Source: Acholeplasma equifetale ATCC 29724 (GTDB lineage Bacteria; Bacillota_I; Bacilli_A; Acholeplasmatales; Acholeplasmataceae). From it: a DNA stretch of 64,000 nt. The translations under genes were made by a program, and so were the position numbers. Under the pieces are notes generated by a model. That model did no database searches, was not told where the DNA came from, and saw only the letters and a program-made list of their open reading frames with translations. Position 1 is the first letter of the stretch. The number at the start of each line of letters is the position of its first letter. Below, piece by piece: positions 16,031 to 24,495 of this stretch. The DNA lies in contig NZ_JHXL01000004.1 in assembly GCF_000687735.1 (NCBI RefSeq), forward strand, positions 1-64,000, written 5' to 3'.

Positions 16031-17597
16031 ATTTTATCGGTGAAACCCCTTTTGGGATAAGTTCTCCTTTTAAGTATTCAATAATCACTTCTATAGCATT
16101 TGGTGTATATTCATAAAATGCAACATAGTTTTTAATAGCTGGACTATAGTATAAATCATATGGGTTTCTTAAAGCTAATACGTGTAAATCTTTATCTAAA
16201 GTAATAAGCTCATTTACAAGTTTAAGTTGGCTTTGATATACATTTCCGTTATATGTTGTAAAAATGATTTGATCAAAGTTTTGAGCTAATTCCATAACTT
16301 CAAGTATTTCCACTTCAGTTGGATTTACGGAAATTTCTTTAACCTTTAATGTCGGAATTAGACGTTTAATAGATTGTGACAATAAATTTTTTCCATCTGT
16401 ATCATCAGCAATTGTGGTTGCTTTTGGCAATGTTGTAATAATTAATGCTTTTTCTTTTAATTTTAATGTTTCTCCTTTAATTAAAGTGACTGCATCTTTA
16501 ACAACATTTTTAGCCATAACTTTATTTTCTTTATTTTCAATTAATGTCTTAACCTTACTATATGGACGATCTAAATCGATAGGTTGTAATTCTTCTTTAA
16601 ATTTAAGAATACGTGATACACGTTCATTTAATGTCTCCATAGACATTTCATTTTTTTCTAGTGCTTCTAATATACGATAAACCGCACCGGTTTGATATGG
16701 TAAGTCATGACAAATACATACTAAGTTGGCACCCGCATTAACGCTCATTAATGTTGCTTCAACTGCACCATAGTGATCATCAATTGCCTTCATTTCAATA
16801 CCATCAGTAACAATTAACCCTTCAAATCCCATATCGTTTCTTAACATATCTGTTAATACACGTTTTGATAAAGTCACGGGTAAATTATTTTCTGTTAAAT
16901 GTGTAAAGTTAATATGAGAACTCATAATTGCTTTAACACCGTTTTTAATCGCTTCAACAAAAGGTTTAAATTCAAACTTTTCTAATTCTTCTTTTGTTTT
17001 TTCAACTGTTGGTAATGCTAAATGTGAGTCAACATGTGTATCACCATGTCCAGGAAAATGTTTTGCAGTTGCAATCACATGATTTTGTAATCCTTTAATT
17101 GCGGCAATACCATAATCACTCACCATTTGTGGATCATCACTAAAACTTCTTACACCAATGACTGGATTTTTAGGATTGTTATTCACATCCAAAACTGGAG
17201 CTAAATCCATATTAATACCTAATGCTAATAATTCTTCTCCCATTTTATCAGCAACTTCATATGCATTTTTAACATCATTTGTTGCTGCTATTGTCATTGC
17301 TCCGGGGAAATATGTAGCATCATCATATATACGAGTAACCATTCCACCTTCTTGGTCAATTGATATAAACAGTGGAATACCAATTTCTTTTAATGCAACA
17401 CGTTGTAAATCTTGGGTGAGCTTATATAATTGTTCTGCGCTTTCGATGTTGCGAGAAAATAGTATAATATTTCCTACTTTATAATCTCTAATCAATGAAA
17501 CAACTTCATCTGTTACTGTTGTTCCATGAAAACCTGCCATAATTAATTGGCCAATTTTTTCTAAAGTTGTCAAATTTTTGATATTAAGTTTACTCAT
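16023..17597 (-). CDS. nagZ: β-N-acetylglucosaminidase NagZ (GH3), cytoplasmic
   Basis: A 524-residue GH3 enzyme that removes GlcNAc from the non-reducing end of GlcNAc-MurNAc fragments. It carries FISIDQEGGMVTRI, the NagZ loop KHFPGHGDTHVDSH with the catalytic His/Asp dyad, and the nucleophile Asp in VTDGIEMKAI. A further 180 residues form a C-terminal domain as in Bacillus NagZ. Unlike the secreted Bacillus enzyme it has no signal peptide, so it should act on imported fragments. The ATG at 17597 was preferred over the frame opening at 17654 because AGAGGT precedes it; it overlaps namZ by 8 bases. Confidence 0.95.
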   Translation of the reverse strand: MSKLNIKNLTTLEKIGQLIMAGFHGTTVTDEVVSLIRDYKVGNIILFSRNIESAEQLYKLTQDLQRVALKEIGIPLFISIDQEGGMVTRIYDDATYFPGAMTIAATNDVKNAYEVADKMGEELLALGINMDLAPVLDVNNNPKNPVIGVRSFSDDPQMVSDYGIAAIKGLQNHVIATAKHFPGHGDTHVDSHLALPTVEKTKEELEKFEFKPFVEAIKNGVKAIMSSHINFTHLTENNLPVTLSKRVLTDMLRNDMGFEGLIVTDGIEMKAIDDHYGAVEATLMSVNAGANLVCICHDLPYQTGAVYRILEALEKNEMSMETLNERVSRILKFKEELQPIDLDRPYSKVKTLIENKENKVMAKNVVKDAVTLIKGETLKLKEKALIITTLPKATTIADDTDGKNLLSQSIKRLIPTLKVKEISVNPTEVEILEVMELAQNFDQIIFTTYNGNVYQSQLKLVNELITLDKDLHVLALRNPYDLYYSPAIKNYVAFYEYTPNAIEVIIEYLKGELIPKGVSPIKYE

Positions 17598-18717
17598 ATA
17601 AATGATACCTCTTTGAAATTTCTTTGAATTTTTCAGTGCCTTCTTTAAAATCATTAAATAACTTATCTAATGATTCACCCATTCTTAATTCGTTAGACCC
17701 TGTTAATAAGTCAATCATTGGATGCATACCTTCTTTAAATGGTGCTCTAAACTCAAATCCATCGTATTCAGAAATTAATCGTAATAATTGATATCCAAAT
17801 TGTACTGGTTCAAATGCTTTACGATCTGTAATGAAAATTTCTATTCCACGACATGTTTCACCTTGATGTTTAGAAAAACTTGGTACAAAATATGCTGGAC
17901 GAACCAAAATACCTGGAACATTTAATGCTCTCACCTTTTCTGTTAAATCTTCAGCATCAACAAAAGGTGCTCCAATTAATTGGAATGGTCTTGTTGTACC
18001 TCTTCCTTCAGAAACATTTGTTCCTTCAAAAATACATGTACCTGCATATGCAAAAACACTATTTAAAGTTGGCAAGTTTGGTGATGGGGCTAACCAAGGA
18101 AGTTTGTAATCATCAAAGTATGAATCTCTCTTATAATCTTCCATTGGTATAACAGTTAATTTTGCTTGAATACCATAGTATTCATTGAATAATAATGCTA
18201 ATTCTCCAATTGTTAATCCATAACGTTGTGGAATGTCATAATAACCGACAAATGAACGATAATTAATGTCTAATAAACTACCTTCAATTGTACTTCCTAA
18301 TGGATTAGGGCGATCAAATACAACAAATTCAATATTATTTTCAGCAGCAGCCATCATAGCATAAGCCATGGTGTAAATATAGGTATAAAATCGAAGACCC
18401 ACATCTTGCATATCAAATGCTAAGATATCAATATCTTCTAAAAGTTCTTTTGATGGTTTCTTGTTTTTACCATATAAAGAATGTACAGTAAGTTCTAATT
18501 TTTCATCAAAATATGAATCTACATGAACACCCGCTTCTTTATCACCGCGAATACCGTGTTCAGGCGCAAAAAGTACTTTTAAGTTGACATGCTTCTTTAA
18601 TACTTCTGGTGTTAATTCAAGTTTTGAGTTAACACCTGTTGGGTTGGTAATTAAACCAACCCTTTTATTTTCAAAAATATGTAAATATGATGTGAGTCTA
18701 TCGATTCCTAATTTCAT
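17590..18717 (-). CDS. namZ: exo-β-N-acetylmuramidase NamZ (DUF1343)
   Basis: A 375-residue DUF1343 protein of the NamZ type, which removes MurNAc from the non-reducing end of peptide-free glycan fragments. Conserved blocks: LITNPTGVN, FAPEHGIRGD, FDMQDVGLRFYTYIYTM, VFDRPNPLGS, WLAPSPNLPT and FEGTNVSEGRGTTRPF. Bacillus NamZ is secreted, whereas this one starts directly with the enzyme domain and lacks a signal peptide. Together with NagZ (8-base overlap) it can trim alternating GlcNAc-MurNAc chains sugar by sugar inside the cell. It overlaps the YesL gene by 4 bases. Confidence 0.95.
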   Translation of the reverse strand: MKLGIDRLTSYLHIFENKRVGLITNPTGVNSKLELTPEVLKKHVNLKVLFAPEHGIRGDKEAGVHVDSYFDEKLELTVHSLYGKNKKPSKELLEDIDILAFDMQDVGLRFYTYIYTMAYAMMAAAENNIEFVVFDRPNPLGSTIEGSLLDINYRSFVGYYDIPQRYGLTIGELALLFNEYYGIQAKLTVIPMEDYKRDSYFDDYKLPWLAPSPNLPTLNSVFAYAGTCIFEGTNVSEGRGTTRPFQLIGAPFVDAEDLTEKVRALNVPGILVRPAYFVPSFSKHQGETCRGIEIFITDRKAFEPVQFGYQLLRLISEYDGFEFRAPFKEGMHPMIDLLTGSNELRMGESLDKLFNDFKEGTEKFKEISKRYHLYE

Positions 18718-19361
18718 TCTTTTTCCTCTGCTATACTAATGATAAATTGTTTAACTGGTTTAAGTAATAATGCATATAGAACTGTTGGTGCTGATAAACC
18801 AACAAAGAAGAATAATACCATAGTTATTGGTGTTAAGAACATAGCAATTGGAATTAATGCAATTAAAATTGCTAATATCGTTCTAAATATATATTTACCA
18901 CTTAAGAAAAATGCAAATTTAAGCATTAAACTAAAGCTTGTTTTTGGATAAACAACCATTAGTGGTAATGTGAATACAGATACAAATGCAATGAGAATAA
19001 TTAATATAATCATGACATAATATCCAATAACACTAAAGACATTCGGATTAATTTCTAAATAATCTGAATAAATTGTTAAATTTAGAATACCTAAAAATAA
19101 CCCAAACGCTAAGAATAATCCCATAGACATTTTATCGCCGAAGTTCTCTTTAAAGGCTTCAAAATAGCCTTTAAAGATTGGAACTTCACGTTTGTCTAAG
19201 TAATTGGTATACATTTTATAACCTGCAACAATCGCTGGATATAATGTGACAATAGGTAAAGAACAAATAATCATTAAGAAATTAATTAATATAATTCTTA
19301 ATATCCAGTCTGAAACTGTATTAAGTTTTTGATAAAATTGATTTTCTTTTTTCTTACTCAT
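18714..19361 (-). CDS. YesL-like (DUF624) membrane protein
   Basis: A 215-residue polytopic membrane protein of the DUF624/YesL family, with about five to six hydrophobic segments and the N-terminal NTVSDWILRIILINFLMI typical of the family. YesL-type genes regularly accompany carbohydrate ABC permeases in Firmicutes; their function is unknown, and an accessory role in the transporter is only a guess. It is coupled by 4-base overlaps to the permease upstream and to namZ downstream. Confidence 0.8.
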   Translation of the reverse strand: MSKKKENQFYQKLNTVSDWILRIILINFLMIICSLPIVTLYPAIVAGYKMYTNYLDKREVPIFKGYFEAFKENFGDKMSMGLFLAFGLFLGILNLTIYSDYLEINPNVFSVIGYYVMIILIILIAFVSVFTLPLMVVYPKTSFSLMLKFAFFLSGKYIFRTILAILIALIPIAMFLTPITMVLFFFVGLSAPTVLYALLLKPVKQFIISIAEEKE

Positions 19362-20356
19362 CCTACGATACCTGTTCTTTCAATAGATTCAACGAATTGT
19401 CTTTGTACGAAAATGTACATAATGAGTAATGGTAACATCATCAGTAGGGCTGCAACGTTTGCAATGGTTGCTAAGAACATTGGGTTACTCCAAATATCTT
19501 GACCAATGAGGTTAAGCGCTCCAGTATAGAATAATGCAGCATAAACGTTATCAGCAGCATTTAATAATCGCATCGTTAAAATTGGGAAACTTGCTGTTGA
19601 GATTTCAAATATCTTAACAAAGTATGCATCGTTCCATTGCCATACAAATGCGAATAATGAAACTGTAACAATCGCTCCACGAGCATTTGGCAACATAACG
19701 TTCCAGAAAATTCTAAATACTGATGCACCATCAACTTGTGCAGCTTCTTCTAATTCTTTAGGAAGTCCTTGGAAGAAACTCTTAAAGATATAAATGAAAA
19801 TACCACTTCGAATACCCATTCCAAGGCCACTCATTAAATAAATGGATGTTTCTTTACCAACTAAACGAATATCTCTAAAGTAGATATATTGTGCAAGTGA
19901 TAAAGCTTGTGGTGGGACAACAATTGTTATGATTACAAATAAGAATAAGATATTTGATCCTTTAAATTTAAGTCTTGAGAACGCATAACCAGCTAATGCA
20001 GTTGATGCAACTTGTAAAACCATTGATATCGCACTTAATTTAAATGTATTTAATAATGCTTTCCAATAATCAAGTGTAATAACCGCAATTCGAAGGTTTT
20101 GCACAGACCAGTTTTTTGGAATCCAAATAACTGTAGGATCGTTTGCATCTTGCGGTGCTCTTAAAGCTAATAAGACTTGTTGGATAATTGGGTATAAAAT
20201 GACAAAACACAATCCACCTAAAATGATAGCTCTCATTAAACTAAGTGAAAAAGCTTGGAATTTTCGAGTTCTTCTAACTTTAGCCGCTCTTTGAGCATTA
20301 ACGTTTTTAGGTGATAGTTTTTGGAGTTTTAAATCTGCTTGTATATTAAGATTCAT
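19358..20356 (-). CDS. Carbohydrate ABC permease, MalG type (system 2)
   Basis: A 332-residue permease with the EAA coupling loop (LEEAAQVDGASVFRIFWNVM) and about six membrane segments. The N-terminal 50 residues are basic and cytoplasmic. It pairs with the MalF-type permease encoded just upstream (11-base overlap). The ATG at 20356 was chosen because GGAG lies 9 bases before it; the TTG at 20371 is part of that site. No ATPase gene is in the operon, so a shared MsmX-type ATPase encoded elsewhere must energise it. The substrate is inferred from the operon to be a peptidoglycan-derived glycan. Confidence 0.9.
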   Translation of the reverse strand: MNLNIQADLKLQKLSPKNVNAQRAAKVRRTRKFQAFSLSLMRAIILGGLCFVILYPIIQQVLLALRAPQDANDPTVIWIPKNWSVQNLRIAVITLDYWKALLNTFKLSAISMVLQVASTALAGYAFSRLKFKGSNILFLFVIITIVVPPQALSLAQYIYFRDIRLVGKETSIYLMSGLGMGIRSGIFIYIFKSFFQGLPKELEEAAQVDGASVFRIFWNVMLPNARGAIVTVSLFAFVWQWNDAYFVKIFEISTASFPILTMRLLNAADNVYAALFYTGALNLIGQDIWSNPMFLATIANVAALLMMLPLLIMYIFVQRQFVESIERTGIVG

Positions 20357-21284
20357 AATGACTGTCTCCAATCTTAAAGATCTTGAATATCAGCACAACA
20401 ACAGATAATATTGCGAGAATTGCAATTACATAAATCCATGCCATTGCACTTGCTTCACCCCAATATTGAGAACCTTTTAATGTTTCTGCAATAATATTTG
20501 ATACAGATGAAGTTAAGAATGTATCAATCAATGCATAGACAATAACGGTTAATAAATGTGGCGTGACGTTTGGTAGTGTAATTAACCAAAACTGTTCATA
20601 ACTTGTTGCGCCTTCAATCTTAGCTGCTTCATATAAATGAGATGGAATTGATTGAATAGCTGCTAAGAATAAGAGAATTGGAACACCTGAATGTGTTAAG
20701 ATGTCATAAATTCTATCAATTAATCCAACAACAAATGCTACTAAGAAATCTGGTATACCAGCTTGTAATAAGTAGAATTGTAAATCAAAGATTTGTCCAA
20801 TACCTTGTTGATTCATAATATCGCTAATAGATGAGTTTCCAGCAAGCGCTGATGTGACAGCAGCTGAGTTTAAAATAACTGGAATAAAGAAGATTGAACG
20901 AACAATTGCTCTTCCTTTAAATTTCATATTCAATAATACAGCGATAAATAATGAGAATATAAGCAATACTGGAATATTAATTAAAACATCTTGAATCGTA
21001 TTTACTAATTCAACTTTGAAGGAAGTTGAGCCTGATGTATGACTATTTAATACCCATAAATAGTTTTCAATCCCTTTGTATTCCATTTCAAGGAACCCAA
21101 CTTGTGGTGTAAGTTTATAAAAACTATAAACTAATGATTCAAAGAACGGAACAATAAAGAATATTACTAACCCAACAATCCAAGGTAATAAGAATACGAT
21201 TGCCCATAACATTTTTTGGCGTTCATATGTTAACTCGATTTTCTTTTTAGGTTTTTGCTGATTTAATTTGATAGTATCGTTCAT
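20346..21284 (-). CDS. Carbohydrate ABC permease, MalF type (system 2)
   Basis: A 312-residue permease with six or seven hydrophobic segments and an EAA loop (LYEAAKIEGATSYEQFWLIT). The large periplasmic-side segment (about residues 55-110 and 145-190) is longer than in minimal permeases. Its start shares an ATGA with the DUF5696 gene. No binding-protein gene lies directly next to this pair; the two binding proteins are at the head of the operon, so they may serve both permease pairs. Confidence 0.9.
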   Translation of the reverse strand: MNDTIKLNQQKPKKKIELTYERQKMLWAIVFLLPWIVGLVIFFIVPFFESLVYSFYKLTPQVGFLEMEYKGIENYLWVLNSHTSGSTSFKVELVNTIQDVLINIPVLLIFSLFIAVLLNMKFKGRAIVRSIFFIPVILNSAAVTSALAGNSSISDIMNQQGIGQIFDLQFYLLQAGIPDFLVAFVVGLIDRIYDILTHSGVPILLFLAAIQSIPSHLYEAAKIEGATSYEQFWLITLPNVTPHLLTVIVYALIDTFLTSSVSNIIAETLKGSQYWGEASAMAWIYVIAILAILSVVVLIFKIFKIGDSHYES

Positions 21285-23857
21285 ATGATCGCCTCCGATA
21301 CAACATAATAATTCATACTACGTACAGTCACACCATTTACAACAACATCATAACTATTATAATTAATCATAAGTTTTAAACCATTTGAATATGTAACTTG
21401 ATATACGTTTGGTTGTAACCTTACGTGATCAACTAAATGTCCTTGATGAATTTTTAATTCATTTTGAATCTTTAATTCTGACTCAATTTGATCTAACCAG
21501 TTTAAATAATATGTAGACATGTAGTAGTTATAATCTGTGGTGAGTAATTTTTGTGAGTTATCGTAAGTCAATGTATATTTTAAGTTTGACCCTGTTTCAA
21601 GAGATTTTAAGAATAAATATTGACTACTACGATTACTTGTTAAGTTAATTGATGTACCACTATAATCAACTAAACCAGATAATATTAAATGGATTAATGG
21701 AATTTGATAATCAATTAACGCATATAAAGTTGTTTCAGTTGGTAAATCCTCAATAAAACTTGCATATGGTACAGCATACATTAAAGGATTAGATAATAAA
21801 ATTTTCTCATCGATATTATTTAAAAAATCAATTTGAATACGTTTAGCATCTTCTTTGTAAAGTGTATTTTCGTAATCATAATGTCCTGCAAGAAGTGAAC
21901 CGATATATTCTAACTTCAATCCACTCGCATGAACTGAATTACTGAACTTACCATATAGTGTTTCATAATATAAAGGATTTATAACATATTGATTTAAATC
22001 AGTTTCAGCATCATATTCAGAATAAGGTAATCTAGATGGATAATGATAACTGAAGTAAAGTGCATGTTTTCCACGAACTCTTAATGCAGTATATCGATTT
22101 ACATCAATAATTCCTGAATAATTTTTTGTTGTAACAAAATTTGCTTGTTGATAAAATGCAATATTTAATTCTTTTAGATATGATTCAAAATTATTAAATC
22201 CTTCAGTTCCACCTAATACATCCGGAATGTTATTCTTATCAAACAATTGATTTGATAAACCTCCATTTGACATACCTAAGTATGAAACTGTAATCCCAGA
22301 AATATTTCTTTCTTTTAATGATTCAATAATTTCTTGAGCTTGAGAGAATGTTGTCATTGAATCAAGTGTTTTATAAGGAATTCCTAAGAAAAATTCTTTT
22401 CTATCAAATGCACCAATAAGTTCTGTGACTAATTGTGCTTCTTTTGTATTATCACTAGGTGTTAAACCTAAGTTATTAATTAAGTAGTTTCTAAATACAT
22501 TTGCAATACCAACATAACTATTTTCTTCTGTTTTTAAGAAATGATATTGAATTGTAAAGTCAGTTTGAACAATATCTTTAGTTAACATTGTTACACCATA
22601 TTTGTTAAAACCACTACCTAAGATAACTGCTTCAACTTCTCTTAATGCAAATGATGGATATACTTTATTATATGAATCCACACGTCCAGATACATCTGCA
22701 TTAATATATGCTTGAGCGTCTCCTTCTTTAATGATTGCAGCAAACCCAGAATTTTCTTTTACCATACCAAATAATGGTAAACTAATTTTTTCTTGTTGTT
22801 CTGACATTTTATATGGTAATAATGATAAATCTTCACCATATAAACGTTTACGATATGTATTTTGTGTAATCTTTCCGTTATTAAATTGAATAACAGCACC
22901 AGATCCATCAGGTAATACAATATATCCTTGTGTATCAACACCATCTTTAACAGAAATTGCTGTACCAAAGTATGGGTAAATGCTAATTTCGCCTAATCGA
23001 CCGTTCTTTTCAACAATTGAATCTCTTAATACTTTAACTTCAATACCCGTATCAAGTAATTGGATTTGAATTGCGATTTCAAAATATACGCGGTCAACTT
23101 CTAAGAAAATACCGTATGATTCATTTTCTTCAGTCGCTTGTTCAAGTGTGTAACCATACTTTTCATATAGTACTGAATATAAATCACGTTTTACTCTTAG
23201 AGTCATGCTGTCTGTATATTTAGTATCATCAATAAAATATAACTGTCTTTCTGGATCAAACTTATCGTATGCACGACGCTCAAGTAAACTTTTATCTTCA
23301 GGGTCGATTGAATCCATAAATTCAGCTGTTAAGTATTTTGGAAAGTATAAATGTGAAATTTCAATACTTCCAATTTCATATAATACTTGAACTGCATCAT
23401 CTAAATATTTAATCTTAAATGTTCTATGACCTGCTGGGTTTAATACACCTTCAGGGTGACTAATAGAACGTGTATAGTTGTTTTGAGTAGTTACAGATCC
23501 AGCATCATTATAGTATGAATAAGATAATGTTGATTTTTGAGTATTTAACGCTGTATTTGTAATATCTGGTTTTGGATCTTGAACATTTGGGTTTGATAAC
23601 CAAGTTTCACCTGTTAATTTATCAAATACTTCAATATATGATGTTTTTTCATCAATTGATAATATAAAACGTGCGTTTTCTGCAACAACTTTTTTACTGT
23701 CTCCCGGTTCGTTAAATCCATCTATAGTGAATTCATTAACGTTTTTGTATGAATAACTTCTAGGAGACATAGGGATTCCTATAGCTAAGAATGCGACGAT
23801 GGCTACAGTAAAGAATGCAATTAATAATTTTTTATAATGATGTTTAATCCATTTCAT
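21281..23857 (-). CDS. DUF5696-type membrane-anchored extracellular protein
   Basis: An 858-residue protein with one N-terminal membrane helix (about residues 10-28) and an otherwise extracellular body, so it is anchored with its bulk outside. The segment GYIVLPDGSGAVIQFNNGK is the recognisable hallmark of the DUF5696 group, which in Firmicutes occurs in operons with sugar ABC transporters. The latter half (about residues 440-760) has alternating strands and helices that could be a TIM-barrel-like hydrolase, but I see no catalytic motif I can name. It is coupled to YIP1 upstream and the MalF-type permease downstream by 4-base overlaps. Function unknown. Confidence 0.7.
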   Translation of the reverse strand: MKWIKHHYKKLLIAFFTVAIVAFLAIGIPMSPRSYSYKNVNEFTIDGFNEPGDSKKVVAENARFILSIDEKTSYIEVFDKLTGETWLSNPNVQDPKPDITNTALNTQKSTLSYSYYNDAGSVTTQNNYTRSISHPEGVLNPAGHRTFKIKYLDDAVQVLYEIGSIEISHLYFPKYLTAEFMDSIDPEDKSLLERRAYDKFDPERQLYFIDDTKYTDSMTLRVKRDLYSVLYEKYGYTLEQATEENESYGIFLEVDRVYFEIAIQIQLLDTGIEVKVLRDSIVEKNGRLGEISIYPYFGTAISVKDGVDTQGYIVLPDGSGAVIQFNNGKITQNTYRKRLYGEDLSLLPYKMSEQQEKISLPLFGMVKENSGFAAIIKEGDAQAYINADVSGRVDSYNKVYPSFALREVEAVILGSGFNKYGVTMLTKDIVQTDFTIQYHFLKTEENSYVGIANVFRNYLINNLGLTPSDNTKEAQLVTELIGAFDRKEFFLGIPYKTLDSMTTFSQAQEIIESLKERNISGITVSYLGMSNGGLSNQLFDKNNIPDVLGGTEGFNNFESYLKELNIAFYQQANFVTTKNYSGIIDVNRYTALRVRGKHALYFSYHYPSRLPYSEYDAETDLNQYVINPLYYETLYGKFSNSVHASGLKLEYIGSLLAGHYDYENTLYKEDAKRIQIDFLNNIDEKILLSNPLMYAVPYASFIEDLPTETTLYALIDYQIPLIHLILSGLVDYSGTSINLTSNRSSQYLFLKSLETGSNLKYTLTYDNSQKLLTTDYNYYMSTYYLNWLDQIESELKIQNELKIHQGHLVDHVRLQPNVYQVTYSNGLKLMINYNSYDVVVNGVTVRSMNYYVVSEAII

Positions 23858-24495
23858 CGTCTTAACCCCAATTCTTCAATAATTGCGGCAATAAAGCCTA
23901 TGAATTGTTGAATTAAATCAAAGAATAGTAATCCAAAGAAAACCATAACCATCATTGATACAGCTGTACATAAGAAACACCATAATGTTTTAAATAAGCC
24001 GAATTCATGAATATTTAAAATACCCATAAATAACATCCATCCAGTTAGGAAGTATGCTAAACCCATAATCAGTGTATAAAATGATGATTCTTCTAATGTT
24101 AAGTAGTTGGATAAGAAAACTGCTGGAAAACCAATGATAACAATTGGAAATAATGAATAACCAGTCACCAAAAAGATTTCTTTAAAGTTTCCTTTACCTG
24201 ACATTAATGTTGTAACACTCCAGTTACCAACAACAAATAATCCTAAAATGAGTGCAACTGTAAATATAATTTGGATATTGTTTAAATCTAACGGATTACG
24301 ATTATTGATAATAAATCCTTCATATTGGAAGGTAATAATATTAAGAAGAGCAAATAATGCCATCATTAATATTGCTACCCACATTTTGCCTTTTTTGCCA
24401 GTTTTGAAATCATCAAAACCATCAAATGGATGGAATAATATATAGTTTGGGAATGAAATTAAGTTATAGAAAAAGTATTTAATTTTTTCACTCAT
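23854..24495 (-). CDS. YIP1-family membrane protein
   Basis: A 213-residue protein with about five hydrophobic segments and the YIP1-like start LISFPNYILFHPFDGFDDFK. Bacterial YIP1-domain proteins have no assigned biochemical role. It overlaps the NHL/TPR gene upstream by 8 bases and the DUF5696 gene downstream by 4, so the three are made in fixed ratio. This suggests they act as one membrane assembly with the ABC permeases. That assembly is inference from gene order. Confidence 0.75.
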   Translation of the reverse strand: MSEKIKYFFYNLISFPNYILFHPFDGFDDFKTGKKGKMWVAILMMALFALLNIITFQYEGFIINNRNPLDLNNIQIIFTVALILGLFVVGNWSVTTLMSGKGNFKEIFLVTGYSLFPIVIIGFPAVFLSNYLTLEESSFYTLIMGLAYFLTGWMLFMGILNIHEFGLFKTLWCFLCTAVSMMVMVFFGLLFFDLIQQFIGFIAAIIEELGLRR

